Notes: generated by a model from the sequence alone, not told the origin. A stretch of 34,687 nt of DNA from Paludibacter sp. 221 (GCF_010501035.1 NZ_QVMH01000006.1:55596-90282); one strand, 5' to 3'; positions 24,783 through 34,389 are shown, counted from the stretch's first letter. A program made the numbers and translations.

Positions 24783-25910
24783 ATGAAAGAAATTCAAATG
24801 GTTGACTTACAGAGTCAATATGAAAAAATAAAAAATCAGGTAAATGCAGGTATTCAGGAAGTGATTGATTCTGCCGCTTTTATTAAAGGTGGAAAAGTGA
24901 TTGATTTCCAAAAAGATTTGGAAAAATACTTAGATGTAAAGCACGTTATTCCGGTAGGTAATGGTACCGATGCGCTTCAGATTGCTCTGATGGCTTTAGG
25001 TTTGAAACCCGGCGACGAAGTTATCACTCCTACCTTTACATTTATAGCTACGGCTGAGGTGGTTGCTCTGCTGGGGTTGACCCCTGTTGTTGTCGACGTA
25101 GATTATGATACATTCAATATCTCTATCGAGTCGGTAAAAAAGGCCATAACTCCACGCACTAAAGCTATTGTTCCTGTACACCTTTTTGGGCAAAATGCAG
25201 ATATGGAAGCCCTGCTTGCTTTAGCAAAGGAGCATAACTTATATGTTATCGAAGATGCCTGTCAGTCGATAGGTTCTGTTTATACGTTTTCTGATGGCCG
25301 CAAAGTTCAATCCGGTTGTATGGGCGACATTGGTTGTACCTCATTTTTCCCTTCTAAAAACCTGGGATGTTTCGGTGACGGAGGTGCTATTTTTACCAAC
25401 AATGATGAGTTAGCCACAAAAATACGGGCTATTGCAAATCATGGTATGACTGTACGTTATTATCATGATGTAGTAGGTGTCAATTCCCGCCTTGATAGTA
25501 TACAGGCTGCTGTATTACAGGTGAAATTGCAATACTTGGATGATTATATCGCCGCACGCCAGAAAGCTGCCGACTATTATGATAAGGCTTTTGGTAATAA
25601 TGAAAAATTAACTATACCTGCCCGTGCCGAAAAATCTTCCCATGTTTTTCATCAGTACACTTTAAAATTGAATGGAGTAGACCGTGCAGCCTTACAAAAA
25701 TCTCTGAGCGAAAAAGGGATTCCGGCAATGGTATATTATCCGGTTCCTTTGCATTTGCAAAAGGCTTATCAGGATTCGCGTTATAAAGCAGGAGATTTTC
25801 CGGTTGCCGAAAAACTATCGGCTTGTGTACTTTCGCTGCCAATGCACACCGAACTTTCAGATGAGCAGTTGGAGTACATCACAAAATCGGTATTAGAATC
25901 AGTAAGATAG
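24783..25910 (+). CDS. DegT/DnrJ/EryC1-family sugar aminotransferase (WbpE-like)
   Basis: A 375-residue PLP-dependent enzyme that transaminates a keto sugar nucleotide. The PLP lysine is in FFPSKNLGCFGDGG (Lys192, counted from the ATG at 24783). Other family motifs are VPVGNGTDALQIALMALG, GDEVITPTFTFIATAEV, VPVHLFGQ and EDACQSIG. I choose 24783 because family members open with IQMVDLQSQYEKIK; the frame extends 21 codons upstream to 24720 with unrelated sequence. With the next two genes it forms the E-D-B set of the UDP-GlcNAc(3NAc)A pathway, where WbpE makes the 3-amino sugar from the WbpB ketone. The wbpA and wbpI partners are not in the window. Confidence 0.88.
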   Translation: MKEIQMVDLQSQYEKIKNQVNAGIQEVIDSAAFIKGGKVIDFQKDLEKYLDVKHVIPVGNGTDALQIALMALGLKPGDEVITPTFTFIATAEVVALLGLTPVVVDVDYDTFNISIESVKKAITPRTKAIVPVHLFGQNADMEALLALAKEHNLYVIEDACQSIGSVYTFSDGRKVQSGCMGDIGCTSFFPSKNLGCFGDGGAIFTNNDELATKIRAIANHGMTVRYYHDVVGVNSRLDSIQAAVLQVKLQYLDDYIAARQKAADYYDKAFGNNEKLTIPARAEKSSHVFHQYTLKLNGVDRAALQKSLSEKGIPAMVYYPVPLHLQKAYQDSRYKAGDFPVAEKLSACVLSLPMHTELSDEQLEYITKSVLESVR

Positions 25911-25938
25911 TTGCAGTTTTTTTAAAGGTAGAGAAAAT

Positions 25939-26517
25939 ATGAAAGATTATTTTGCACATGAAACAGCCGTTGTTGACGAGAATGTTTCGATAGGAAATGG
26001 GACTAAGATTTGGCATTTCTCGCATATTATGTCAGGATGTGTAATAGGAGATGCTTGTAATATAGGGCAAAATGTGGTCGTATCGCCTGGCGTTGTACTG
26101 GGGCGTAATGTAAAAATACAAAATAATGTATCCGTTTACACCGGAGTGGTTTGTGAAGACGATGTGTTTTTAGGTCCCTCTATGGTTTTTACTAATGTAA
26201 TAAACCCGCGGAGCCACGTTAACAGGAAAAGTGAATATGCGCAAACCTTAGTACGAAAAGGCGCAAGCATAGGAGCAAATGCTACTGTGGTGTGTGGAAA
26301 CGAAATAGGGGAGTATGCCTTAATTGGCGCAGGTGCTGTAATCACAAAACCGGTAAAAGCCTATGCATTGGTTGTAGGAAATCCGGCACGCCAAATCGGT
26401 TGGGTAAGCGAATATGGACATCGTTTGAATTTTGATGAAAGCGGAAAGGCTGTTTGTCCCGAAACAGGCGATGAATATAGTCTTGAAAATGGAGAGGTAA
26501 CCAAAATTATTAATTAA
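25939..26517 (+). CDS. Sugar N-acetyltransferase with hexapeptide repeats (WbpD-like)
   Basis: A 192-residue left-handed beta-helix acyltransferase. Hexapeptide turns run from about residue 10 to 140 (ENVSIGNGTKIWHF, IGDACNIGQNVVV, LGRNVKIQNNVSVYTG), ending with the usual GAGAVITKPVKAYALVVGNPARQIGWVS. FTNVINPRSHVNRKSEY is typical of the WbpD/WlbB group, which acetylates the 3-amino group of UDP-GlcNAc(3NH2)A. It lies 28 nt after the aminotransferase and 12 nt before the dehydrogenase. Confidence 0.88.
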   Translation: MKDYFAHETAVVDENVSIGNGTKIWHFSHIMSGCVIGDACNIGQNVVVSPGVVLGRNVKIQNNVSVYTGVVCEDDVFLGPSMVFTNVINPRSHVNRKSEYAQTLVRKGASIGANATVVCGNEIGEYALIGAGAVITKPVKAYALVVGNPARQIGWVSEYGHRLNFDESGKAVCPETGDEYSLENGEVTKIIN

Positions 26518-26529
26518 ACATATATAGAG

Positions 26530-27555
26530 ATGATAAAATTTGCTGTGATAGGACAGGGACATATCGGAAAGCGGCATGCCGAGATGATACGTCGTAATAA
26601 AGATTCGAAACTGGTAGCTGTATGCGATATTTTGCCTAAAGAAGAATTAGGACTTGAAAATATTGAAGAGGCATTTTTTTCTAATATAGATGACCTTTTG
26701 GCTGCCGATTTGGATATTGATGTTGTTAATATTTGTACTCCCAATGGTTTTCATGCCGAATATGCTAAAAAAGCATTGAATGCAAAAAAACATGTGGTAT
26801 TGGAGAAACCTATTGCGCTGACTAAACGCGATGCGGAGAAAATTGTATTTAAATCGTTAGAGGTTTCGAGACACGTGTTCTGTGTTATGCAAAATCGTTA
26901 TTCACCCCCTTCGGTATGGTTGAAAGAGATAATGGACAACCGTACGCTGGGCGATATATACATGGTGAAGCTGGATTGCTATTGGAATCGCGATAACCGT
27001 TACTATAAAAAAGGAAATTGGCATGGTGATGCAAAATTAGATGGAGGAACTTTGTTTACCCAGTTTTCGCACTTTATTGATATAATGTATTGGCTTTTTG
27101 GCGATATCAAGAATATTCAAGGAAACTTTGCCGACTTTAACCACCAGGACTTAACTGATTTTGAAGATAGCGGCGTTGTTACTTTCGATTTTATTAATGG
27201 AGGAATGGGAAGCCTGAATTATTCAACCTCGGTTTGGGATACCAACCTCGAAAGCAGTATCACTATAATTGGAGCTAAAGGTACGATAAAGGTAGCAGGG
27301 CAATATATGAATGAAGTTGCTTATTGTCATGTGAAAGATTACGAAATGCCTGAACTGGCACCTTCTAATCCGCCTAACGACTATGGTGCATACAAAGGTT
27401 CGGCTCAAAACCATCATTATGTGATTGAAAACGTAGTGGAAAAACTATTGGATAAGGGCACGATAACAACCAATGTGCTTGAGGGGCTGAAAGTGATTGA
27501 TATGATTGAGCGCATTTACGAAGTGCGTGATAAACAGTGGAAGAAAAAGAAATAA
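26530..27555 (+). CDS. Gfo/Idh/MocA-family oxidoreductase (WbpB/WlbA-like)
   Basis: A 341-residue NAD-dependent dehydrogenase. The Rossmann motif is FAVIGQGHIGKRHAEMI, followed by VNICTPNGFHAEYAKKAL and the family signature VLEKPIALT. The second domain has GNWHGDAKLDGGTLFTQFSH, close to the WlbA/WbpB group that oxidises C3 of UDP-GlcNAc uronate. Together with the two preceding genes it supports synthesis of a 2,3-diacetamido-2,3-dideoxy uronic acid for a surface glycan. Assignment to that exact substrate is inference from the neighbours. Confidence 0.87.
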   Translation: MIKFAVIGQGHIGKRHAEMIRRNKDSKLVAVCDILPKEELGLENIEEAFFSNIDDLLAADLDIDVVNICTPNGFHAEYAKKALNAKKHVVLEKPIALTKRDAEKIVFKSLEVSRHVFCVMQNRYSPPSVWLKEIMDNRTLGDIYMVKLDCYWNRDNRYYKKGNWHGDAKLDGGTLFTQFSHFIDIMYWLFGDIKNIQGNFADFNHQDLTDFEDSGVVTFDFINGGMGSLNYSTSVWDTNLESSITIIGAKGTIKVAGQYMNEVAYCHVKDYEMPELAPSNPPNDYGAYKGSAQNHHYVIENVVEKLLDKGTITTNVLEGLKVIDMIERIYEVRDKQWKKKK

Positions 27556-27593
27556 GAAATATCGGAAACTAATACTTAGATTATTAATAGAAG

Positions 27594-28067
27594 ATGATAC
27601 AACGAATACAGACAGTTTATTTTTTGGTGATTGCAATATTATCATGCTTCACTTTCTTTGTGCCGGTAGCTAATTTGTATGATGCGTCGAATACGTTTTT
27701 TTATACGCTTAATTATCAGGGGTTGAAGTTAGTTGAAGGAGGTGAAACTATTATTCTGAACAATATGAATACATGGGGATTGAAGATTATATCGGCATTA
27801 ATTCCTGTCCTTGCACTTGTTATTATATTTATGTATAAGAAGCGTATATTGCAGATTCGCCTTTCTTTTATCAATATGATATTGATGTTGGGTTATTATG
27901 CAATTTTATTTATTTGTATAATACAGAGTGGTAAACAGTTGGACGCAGAATGGAGCCTGAATATACCTGCGGCATTTCCGCTTGTTTGCGTCATCTTAAA
28001 CTGGCTGGCTATACGTGCTATAGGGAAAGACGAAGCACTGGTGAAGTCGTTGAATCGGTTAAGGTAA
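27594..28067 (+). CDS. DUF4293 membrane protein
   Basis: A 157-residue protein with four predicted membrane spans: VYFLVIAILSCFTFFVPV, ISALIPVLALVIIFMY, LSFINMILMLGYYAILFIC and AFPLVCVILNWLAIRAI. The N-terminal MIQRIQTVYF and the overall layout match DUF4293, a Bacteroidota-specific family of unknown function. It is 38 nt after the dehydrogenase and probably the last gene of the nusB-led transcript, since a strong terminator follows at 28116-28151. Confidence 0.85.
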   Translation: MIQRIQTVYFLVIAILSCFTFFVPVANLYDASNTFFYTLNYQGLKLVEGGETIILNNMNTWGLKIISALIPVLALVIIFMYKKRILQIRLSFINMILMLGYYAILFICIIQSGKQLDAEWSLNIPAAFPLVCVILNWLAIRAIGKDEALVKSLNRLR

Positions 28068-28115
28068 AACTTATAAAAACAAAGGGGCTTCCCCCTGATA
28101 GAGATAATCAAATCG

Positions 28116-28151
28116 CCCTCGTTACAACAGTTGTAGCGGGGGTAATTTTTT
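28116..28151 (+). terminator. Rho-independent terminator after DUF4293
   Basis: CCCTCGTTACAA (28116-28127), loop CAG, and TTGTAGCGGGGG (28131-28142) form a 12-bp stem with two G-T pairs, followed by TAA and six T (28146-28151). It ends the nusB-to-DUF4293 run. A hydrophobic-looking open frame over this region has no start codon and is explained by the hairpin. Confidence 0.85.
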
Positions 28152-28190
28152 GGCTCATCCGTAAAAAACTTGTTTCGTTTCTGTTGCGTT

Positions 28191-28237
28191 AAAAAAGTAA
28201 AAACAGCAAAATAATTGTTTTATCTTGCTGTTTTTTT
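28191..28237. terminator. Terminator of the tRNA operon (also T-rich on the plus strand)
   Basis: AAACAGCAA (28201-28209) pairs with TTGCTGTTT (28225-28233). On the minus strand the stem is followed by TTTACTTTTTT, so it can end the Gly-Leu-Leu tRNA transcript. On the plus strand seven T follow. Confidence 0.75.
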
Positions 28238-28256
28238 AATGTTTTATAAATACTAG

Positions 28257-28340
28257 TGCGCAGGATGAGACTCGAACTCACACGCCGTTGCCGGCACTAC
28301 CCCCTCAAAGTAGCGTGTATACCAATTTCACCACCTGCGC
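28257..28340 (-). tRNA. tRNA-Leu (anticodon GAG)
   Basis: The acceptor stem GCGCAGG (5' at 28340) pairs with CCTGCGC, with discriminator A. The anticodon arm is CTACT-TTGAGGG-GGTAG, giving GAG at loop positions 34-36. There is a T arm with GTTCGAG and a long variable arm typical of class II tRNA-Leu. It reads CUU/CUC codons. CCA is not encoded. Confidence 0.96.
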
Positions 28341-28360
28341 AATATGTAAAAGTGAGAAAG

Positions 28361-28444
28361 TACCCAAAACAGGACTCGAACCTGCACAGCCTTGCGGCCA
28401 CTAGTCCCTGAAACTAGCGTGTCTACCAATTCCACCATTTGGGC
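28361..28444 (-). tRNA. tRNA-Leu (anticodon CAG)
   Basis: The anticodon arm CTAGT-TTCAGGG-ACTAG gives CAG, reading CUG. The long variable arm and the T arm (CAGGTTCGAGTCCTG) are intact. The acceptor stem GCCCAAA pairs with TTTGGGT, so position 1-72 is a G-U pair instead of the usual G-C. CCA is not encoded. Confidence 0.94.
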
Positions 28445-28512
28445 GAATAGTGTACTGAATTTTTTCAGATTAAAAAAGCGAAACGCGCTTGTTTCGCCTT
28501 GTTTTTTTGCTG

Positions 28513-28585
28513 AGCGAAAGACGGGATTCGAACCCGCGACCCTAACCTTGGCAAGGTTATGCTCTACCAACTGAGCTACTTTCGC
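28513..28585 (-). tRNA. tRNA-Gly (anticodon GCC)
   Basis: The acceptor stem GCGAAAG/CTTTCGC has discriminator U. The D arm is AGCTCAGTTGGTAGAGC, the anticodon arm TAACC-TTGCCAA-GGTTA (GCC), and the T arm GCGGGTTCGAATCCCGT. It is the first of three tRNA genes transcribed leftwards. Confidence 0.97.
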
Positions 28586-28626
28586 AATAAATGTGTCAAA
28601 AACTGCAATTTTTCGGAATTGCTCGG

Positions 28627-28658
28627 CAAAGATAGTCTCTTTTTTGTTATTCTGCAAA
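28627..28658 (-). promoter_or_regulatory. Promoter of the tRNA-Gly-Leu-Leu operon
   Basis: On the minus strand TTTG (28658-28655), a 20-nt spacer and TATCTTTG (28634-28627) match the consensus; the start would be near 28620, 35 nt before tRNA-Gly. Confidence 0.75.
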
Positions 28659-28712
28659 ATATTTTTTCAAAAATCTTAGTAAAACATTTATTTATAAAAT
28701 GGGCATTTGTTG

Positions 28713-28720
28713 TATTTTTG
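28713..28720 (+). promoter_or_regulatory. -7 promoter box for the ttcA-like gene (TATTTTTG)
   Basis: TATTTTTG followed by CATG predicts a start near 28727, about 24 nt before the ATG at 28751. It is divergent from the tRNA promoter. Confidence 0.55.
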
Positions 28721-28750
28721 CATGTTCAAAATTTCGGGGAATGATGTACA

Positions 28751-29500
28751 ATGCAAAGAGAAAAGACAGAGTATAAGATAATCAACGACATACAAAGCCG
28801 CTTTAACAAAGCTATCCGCGACTATGGGCTGATTGATGATGGCGACCATCTACTTGTAGGCCTTTCGGGAGGCAAGGATTCTCTTGCTTTGACCGAATTG
28901 CTGGGTGAACGGATGAAAGTCTTTTCTCCTAAATTTAAGGTGTCGGCAGTGCATGTTTCGGTAGAGAACATCCCTTATAAATCGGATTTGGATTTTTTGA
29001 GGTCGTATTCCGAAGGGTTTAATATACCCTTTGTGCATCGTGTTACGAGGTATGACGAGAGTACTGATACACGGAAATCAAATTGTTTTTTGTGCTCGTG
29101 GAATCGCCGCAAAGTGTTGTTTGATACTGCTAAGGAATTGGGTTGCAATAAGATTGTCTTGGGGCATCATCTGGATGATATGGTGGAAACGCTGTTGCTG
29201 AATATGTTTTTTCAGGGGGCGATGGGTACGATGCCTCCCAAGTTGAAGATGACAAAGTTCGACATGACTATCATACGGCCTATGGCTTTGATTCCTGAAA
29301 GTGGGGTAAGCGAGCTTGCAAGAATACGGAATTACCCGAAGCAAATAAAAAACTGTCCGTTCGAGAAGGAATCGTCACGTACAAAAATAAAAGAATTGAT
29401 TAAACAGGTAGAACAATGGCATCCGTCGGTACGGCAAAGCATTGCCGCCGCTATGGAGAATATACAAACCGAATACCTTCCTCTGAAAATAAATAAGTAA
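28751..29500 (+). CDS. ttcA: TtcA-family tRNA 2-thiolation protein
   Basis: A 249-residue PP-loop ATPase. The ATP-binding motif SGGKDS is at residues 39-44. A CxxC pair lies in SNCFLCSWNRRK, and LGHHLDDMVETLLLNMFFQG follows, as in TtcA, which holds a 4Fe-4S cluster and makes 2-thiocytidine at tRNA position 32. Assignment within the TtcA/TtuA superfamily is by motif order, so the exact nucleotide is inferred. Its neighbourhood (three tRNA genes upstream, divergent) is suggestive but not proof. The DUF486 gene follows after 12 nt and is likely co-transcribed. Confidence 0.87.
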   Translation: MQREKTEYKIINDIQSRFNKAIRDYGLIDDGDHLLVGLSGGKDSLALTELLGERMKVFSPKFKVSAVHVSVENIPYKSDLDFLRSYSEGFNIPFVHRVTRYDESTDTRKSNCFLCSWNRRKVLFDTAKELGCNKIVLGHHLDDMVETLLLNMFFQGAMGTMPPKLKMTKFDMTIIRPMALIPESGVSELARIRNYPKQIKNCPFEKESSRTKIKELIKQVEQWHPSVRQSIAAAMENIQTEYLPLKINK

Positions 29501-29512
29501 TAATATCGTTTT

Positions 29513-29881
29513 ATGAAAGCATTACTGACTATAGGACTTTTAATCATATCCAACGTTTTTATGACCTTTGCGTGGTATGGGCATTTGAAGTTAAAGGAGT
29601 TTAAATGGTTTGAATCCCTACCGTTAATACTGATAATTCTTATGAGCTGGGGGATAGCGTTTTTCGAATATGTGTTTCAGGTTCCGGCCAACCGTATCGG
29701 ATTTCGTGAAAACGGTGGCCCTTTCACCCTTTTGCAGTTGAAAGTTATTCAGGAGGTTATTACCTTAGTGGTGTTTACTATTTTCTCGCTTACTGTTTTT
29801 AAGACCGAAACCTTTAAATGGAATCATCTGGTGGGTTTTGTGTTTTTAGTGTTGGCGGTTTATTTTATTTTCAAAAAATAG
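29513..29881 (+). CDS. DUF486 (DMT-superfamily-like) membrane protein
   Basis: A 122-residue protein with four membrane spans: LLTIGLLIISNVFMTFAWY, SLPLILIILMSWGIAFFEY, VITLVVFTIFSLTVF and LVGFVFLVLAVYFIF. The central PANRIGFRENGGPFTLLQLKVIQE is the signature of DUF486, a family distantly related to small drug/metabolite transporters. The substrate is unknown. It is 12 nt downstream of the ttcA-like gene and ends at a bidirectional terminator. Confidence 0.88.
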   Translation: MKALLTIGLLIISNVFMTFAWYGHLKLKEFKWFESLPLILIILMSWGIAFFEYVFQVPANRIGFRENGGPFTLLQLKVIQEVITLVVFTIFSLTVFKTETFKWNHLVGFVFLVLAVYFIFKK

Positions 29882-29928
29882 ATTTTATAATCCTTGATTA
29901 CATAAAATTTAGCATAAGGGTTGAATAA

Positions 29929-29964
29929 ATAAATCCGGTTTTGAAAAATCAAAACCGGATTTAT
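29929..29964. terminator. Bidirectional terminator between the DUF486 and ABC-F genes
   Basis: ATAAATCCGGTTTTGA (29929-29944) and TCAAAACCGGATTTAT (29949-29964) form a perfect 16-bp stem with an AAAA loop between two convergent genes. Confidence 0.9.
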
Positions 29965-29984
29965 ATTTATGACAAAAGATAGTG

Positions 29985-31714
<1,730 letters not shown>

Positions 31715-31776
31715 ATTGGGTCAGAAACTGTACGCTTCTTAATTTTTCTTCAAGAGAGAGATTGAAGCTATATCGC

Positions 31777-32964
31777 TTATTCTATAATCCCTAATTCTCT
31801 TGCTGCTTTTGTTATTTTTTCTACCGATTCGTCTATCTGTTCGAATGTGTGCGTTGCCATCAGCGAGTAACGAATCAGGGTGTCTTCGGACGGAACGGCA
31901 GGCGCAACAACCGGATTTACAAACACTCCATCGTCCATAAGCATACGTGTCAGCTTGAATGTTTTGATGTTATCTCTTACATATAGCGGAATGATTGGGG
32001 TTTCGGTTGGCCCTATTTCGAATCCTGCTTTAATGAATCCTTCTTTAGCACGTTTGGTATTAGCCCATAGTGCGTCTTTTCTCCATGTCTCTTCTTCCAT
32101 CACATCTAATGCAGCCAGTACGCACCCTGTGGATGCGGGAGTGATAGATGCGCTGAAAATAAGAGTTCTGGAATTGTGTTTCAGGAAGTTAATGATGTTT
32201 TTGTCGGCAGCAATAAAGCCTCCGATAGTTCCCAGCGATTTGCTGAAAGTCCCCATAATGAGGTCTACATCGCTTGTCAGGCCAAAGTGCTCACATACTC
32301 CTGCTCCTGTTTTTCCAAACACGCCAAGCGAGTGGGCTTCGTCTACCATAACCGAGGCATTGTATTTTTTTGAAAGTTCTATTATTTCAGGCAATTTTGT
32401 AACATCGCCCTCCATGCTGAACACTCCATCTACAACGATTAGTTTAACACGTTCCGGCTCGCAGCGTTTCAGTACTTTTTCCAGCGACTCCATATCGTTG
32501 TGGCGGAATTTCAGTTGCTTCGAGAAGGAAAGGCGTTTGCCTTCGATGATGGAAGCGTGATCCAGCTCGTCGAAAATCAGATAATCTTCGCGTCCGGTAA
32601 GGCATGGCACTACGCCCGAATTTGCAGTAAAGCCTGTGGCATATACCAATGCTTCATCCTTGCCTACCAACTTTGCCAGTTTCTCTTCCAATTGAATGTG
32701 GATGTCTAAAGTCCCGTTTAAGAAACGTGATCCGGCACAACCGGTTCCATATTTTTCTATGGCTTTTATAGCTCCTTCTTTTAGCCGTGGATGGTTAGTC
32801 AATCCAAGATAGCTGTTTGAACCAAACATCAGTACTGGTTTTCCATTAATGGTAACTACTGTATCCTGATCCGATTCGATAGGACGGAAATAAGGATACA
32901 CGCCCATTTCTTTTGTTTTCTGGGGGGTATCGTAACGTCCTAATATATCGCTTAATAGACTCAT
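31777..32964 (-). CDS. spt: Serine palmitoyltransferase
   Basis: A 395-residue PLP enzyme of the alpha-oxoamine synthase family. It condenses serine with an acyl-CoA to form 3-ketosphinganine, the first step of bacterial sphingolipids, which are typical of Bacteroidales membranes. The PLP lysine is in GTFSKSLGTIGGF (Lys242). MFGSNSYLGLTNHP, GTGCAGSRFLNGTLD, VDGVFSMEGD and VMVDEAHSLGVFG match. The N-terminus (YPYFRPIE) and the overall sequence resemble Bacteroides Spt more closely than KBL or BioF, its relatives with other amino-acid substrates. It has its own promoter box (TATCTTTG, minus, 32993-33000). Confidence 0.92.
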   Translation of the reverse strand: MSLLSDILGRYDTPQKTKEMGVYPYFRPIESDQDTVVTINGKPVLMFGSNSYLGLTNHPRLKEGAIKAIEKYGTGCAGSRFLNGTLDIHIQLEEKLAKLVGKDEALVYATGFTANSGVVPCLTGREDYLIFDELDHASIIEGKRLSFSKQLKFRHNDMESLEKVLKRCEPERVKLIVVDGVFSMEGDVTKLPEIIELSKKYNASVMVDEAHSLGVFGKTGAGVCEHFGLTSDVDLIMGTFSKSLGTIGGFIAADKNIINFLKHNSRTLIFSASITPASTGCVLAALDVMEEETWRKDALWANTKRAKEGFIKAGFEIGPTETPIIPLYVRDNIKTFKLTRMLMDDGVFVNPVVAPAVPSEDTLIRYSLMATHTFEQIDESVEKITKAARELGIIE

Positions 32965-32992
32965 TGTTTTTTTGTTTAAAAATAAATGGCTG

Positions 32993-33000
32993 CAAAGATA
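32993..33000 (-). promoter_or_regulatory. -7 promoter box for spt (TATCTTTG)
   Basis: TATCTTTG on the minus strand, 29 nt upstream of the spt start, followed by GCA as at the pheT and rplM promoters. The -33 position lacks TTTG. Confidence 0.55.
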
Positions 33001-33163
33001 AGTATTTTTTGTTAATTGATAATGGTTTTATAGTTTACTGTCAAAATAGATGTGTTCATGTCAGGTTCTTTCTTGTTTAATACTGGCATTTAAGGCTTGT
33101 TAGCAATTTGTAGTTGATAACTGAAAATATGCAAGAAAATTTGTTTTCCTGATTAAATTATTT

Positions 33164-33185
33164 TATTTTCGTTGCATAATAGGAG
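33164..33185 (+). promoter_or_regulatory. Promoter-like box and strong Shine-Dalgarno of the xerC-like gene
   Basis: TATTTTCG (33164-33171) is one base off the -7 consensus. AGGAG (33181-33185) lies 7 nt before the ATG at 33193, an unusually good ribosome binding site for this phylum; it decides the start over a TTG at 33172 that overlaps the -7 box. Confidence 0.45.
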
Positions 33186-33192
33186 TAAGTTT

Positions 33193-34074
33193 ATGATAGA
33201 TGAATTTTTGGAATATTTACAGTACGAAAAAAATTACTCACCCCATACTGTCTTGTCATACAGAAATGATTTGCTCCAGTTTTGCGAGTTCCTGAAAGCG
33301 CCTGATGGAAAGATTGTACCCCAAAAAGTTACCGCTACAGATATTCAGCAATGGGTATTGTCATTAATGGAGAGTGAAACTTCGGCACGTACGCTATCCC
33401 GAAAATTATCGACCCTGAAGTCTTTTTGGCGTTTCCTGCTATATTATGGTCATGTTGATAAAAATCCTACAACAAAAATAATTCTTCCGAAAACAAAAAA
33501 GCCCCTTCCGGCGTTTTTTAAACAGAAGGAAATGGAAAGTGTGTTGGATGATACGTTTCTGCCTGACGACTTTGAGAGGGTACGCGACCATCTTATTATC
33601 AAAATGTTTTATATGACCGGAATACGCCTTTCGGAGCTTATTAATATTAAGGATAAAGACGTGGATGTGGATGCCGGAAAACTAAAGGTGTTGGGTAAAC
33701 GCAATAAGGAACGTATTATTCCGCTGTCGTTGGATTTTTGTAAAGAGATAGAAAATTATATCCGGATACGGAACGAAAGCATAGAGTTGCTTGATGATAA
33801 TTTATTCCTTCGTAAAAATGGTAAAAAATTATATCCGAAACTTGTATATAATATGGTACACAATATGATGTCGGATTTTAGTAGCTTGCAAAAGCGCAGT
33901 CCACACGTGTTGCGTCATAGCTTTGCTACATCGATGTTGAATAATGGTGCAGATATTAATGCGGTGAAAGAGCTTTTGGGGCATAGCAGTTTGGCAGCCA
34001 CGCAGGTTTACACGCATACAAGTTTCGAGGAGTTATACAATATATACAAACAGGCCCATCCCCGGGCTAAATAA
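33193..34074 (+). CDS. xerC: Tyrosine recombinase, XerC/XerD type
   Basis: A 293-residue site-specific recombinase expected to resolve chromosome dimers at dif. The N-terminal SAM-like domain (FLEYLQYEKNYSPHTVLSYRND) binds the core site. The catalytic domain carries Arg145 in MTGIRLSE, a lysine in the beta-hairpin LKVLGKRNKERIIP, His238 and Arg241 in HVLRHSF, His264 in LLGHSS and Tyr273 in QVYTHT: a complete active set. The length is that of Xer proteins rather than phage integrases, and no attachment repeats were seen. It is 15 nt upstream of hpf, an arrangement I know from other Bacteroidales. Confidence 0.93.
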   Translation: MIDEFLEYLQYEKNYSPHTVLSYRNDLLQFCEFLKAPDGKIVPQKVTATDIQQWVLSLMESETSARTLSRKLSTLKSFWRFLLYYGHVDKNPTTKIILPKTKKPLPAFFKQKEMESVLDDTFLPDDFERVRDHLIIKMFYMTGIRLSELINIKDKDVDVDAGKLKVLGKRNKERIIPLSLDFCKEIENYIRIRNESIELLDDNLFLRKNGKKLYPKLVYNMVHNMMSDFSSLQKRSPHVLRHSFATSMLNNGADINAVKELLGHSSLAATQVYTHTSFEELYNIYKQAHPRAK

Positions 34075-34078
34075 AAAA

Positions 34079-34084
34079 AGGAGG
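34079..34084 (+). promoter_or_regulatory. AGGAGG ribosome binding site of hpf
   Basis: A full AGGAGG sits 5 nt before the hpf ATG. Such consensus sites are rare in Bacteroidota, where ribosomes largely ignore Shine-Dalgarno pairing. Confidence 0.7.
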
Positions 34085-34089
34085 TTTTT

Positions 34090-34389
34090 ATGAAACTAAG
34101 GATTCAATCCATCAATTTTGATGCAACATCGCAGCTTGAAGCGTACATTAACAAAAAGGTATCGAAGCTTGAGAAATTTTTTGAAGAAGTGGAGGCTGTT
34201 GATGTGTATTTGAAAGTAGTGAAGCCCGAAACGGTAGCTAATAAGGAGGTAGGAGTTAAAATACTGATTCCTAATGATGAGTTTTTTGCATCTAAAACAT
34301 GTGATTCGTTCGAAGAAGCTACAGACTTAGCCGTTGAAGCATTGGAGAAGCAAATACGTAAACACAAGGAAAAACTAACCAAAAAATAA
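34090..34389 (+). CDS. hpf: Ribosome hibernation promoting factor, short form
   Basis: A 99-residue RaiA/HPF-type protein that binds the 30S decoding region and silences ribosomes in stationary phase or stress. It starts MKLRIQSINFDATSQLEAYI, has the KKVSKLEKFFEEVEAVDVYLKV segment and ends in a basic tail (KQIRKHKEKLTKK). It lacks the dimerising C-terminal domain of long HPF. The start is set by AGGAGG 5 nt upstream. It is co-transcribed with the xerC-like gene, and a hairpin plus tRNA genes follow. Confidence 0.94.
   Translation: MKLRIQSINFDATSQLEAYINKKVSKLEKFFEEVEAVDVYLKVVKPETVANKEVGVKILIPNDEFFASKTCDSFEEATDLAVEALEKQIRKHKEKLTKK

Noticed and set aside
27950-28192. A small hydrophobic protein overlapping and following the DUF4293 gene
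   Set aside because: Its plausible part (after 28067) has no start codon, and the sequence that encodes it is the 12-bp terminator hairpin at 28116-28151.
33193-34074. Phage or integrative-element integrase next to a tRNA gene
   Set aside because: Length and motifs fit XerC/D, the partner gene is hpf, and no duplicated tRNA end or other mobile genes are seen near 34498-34687.
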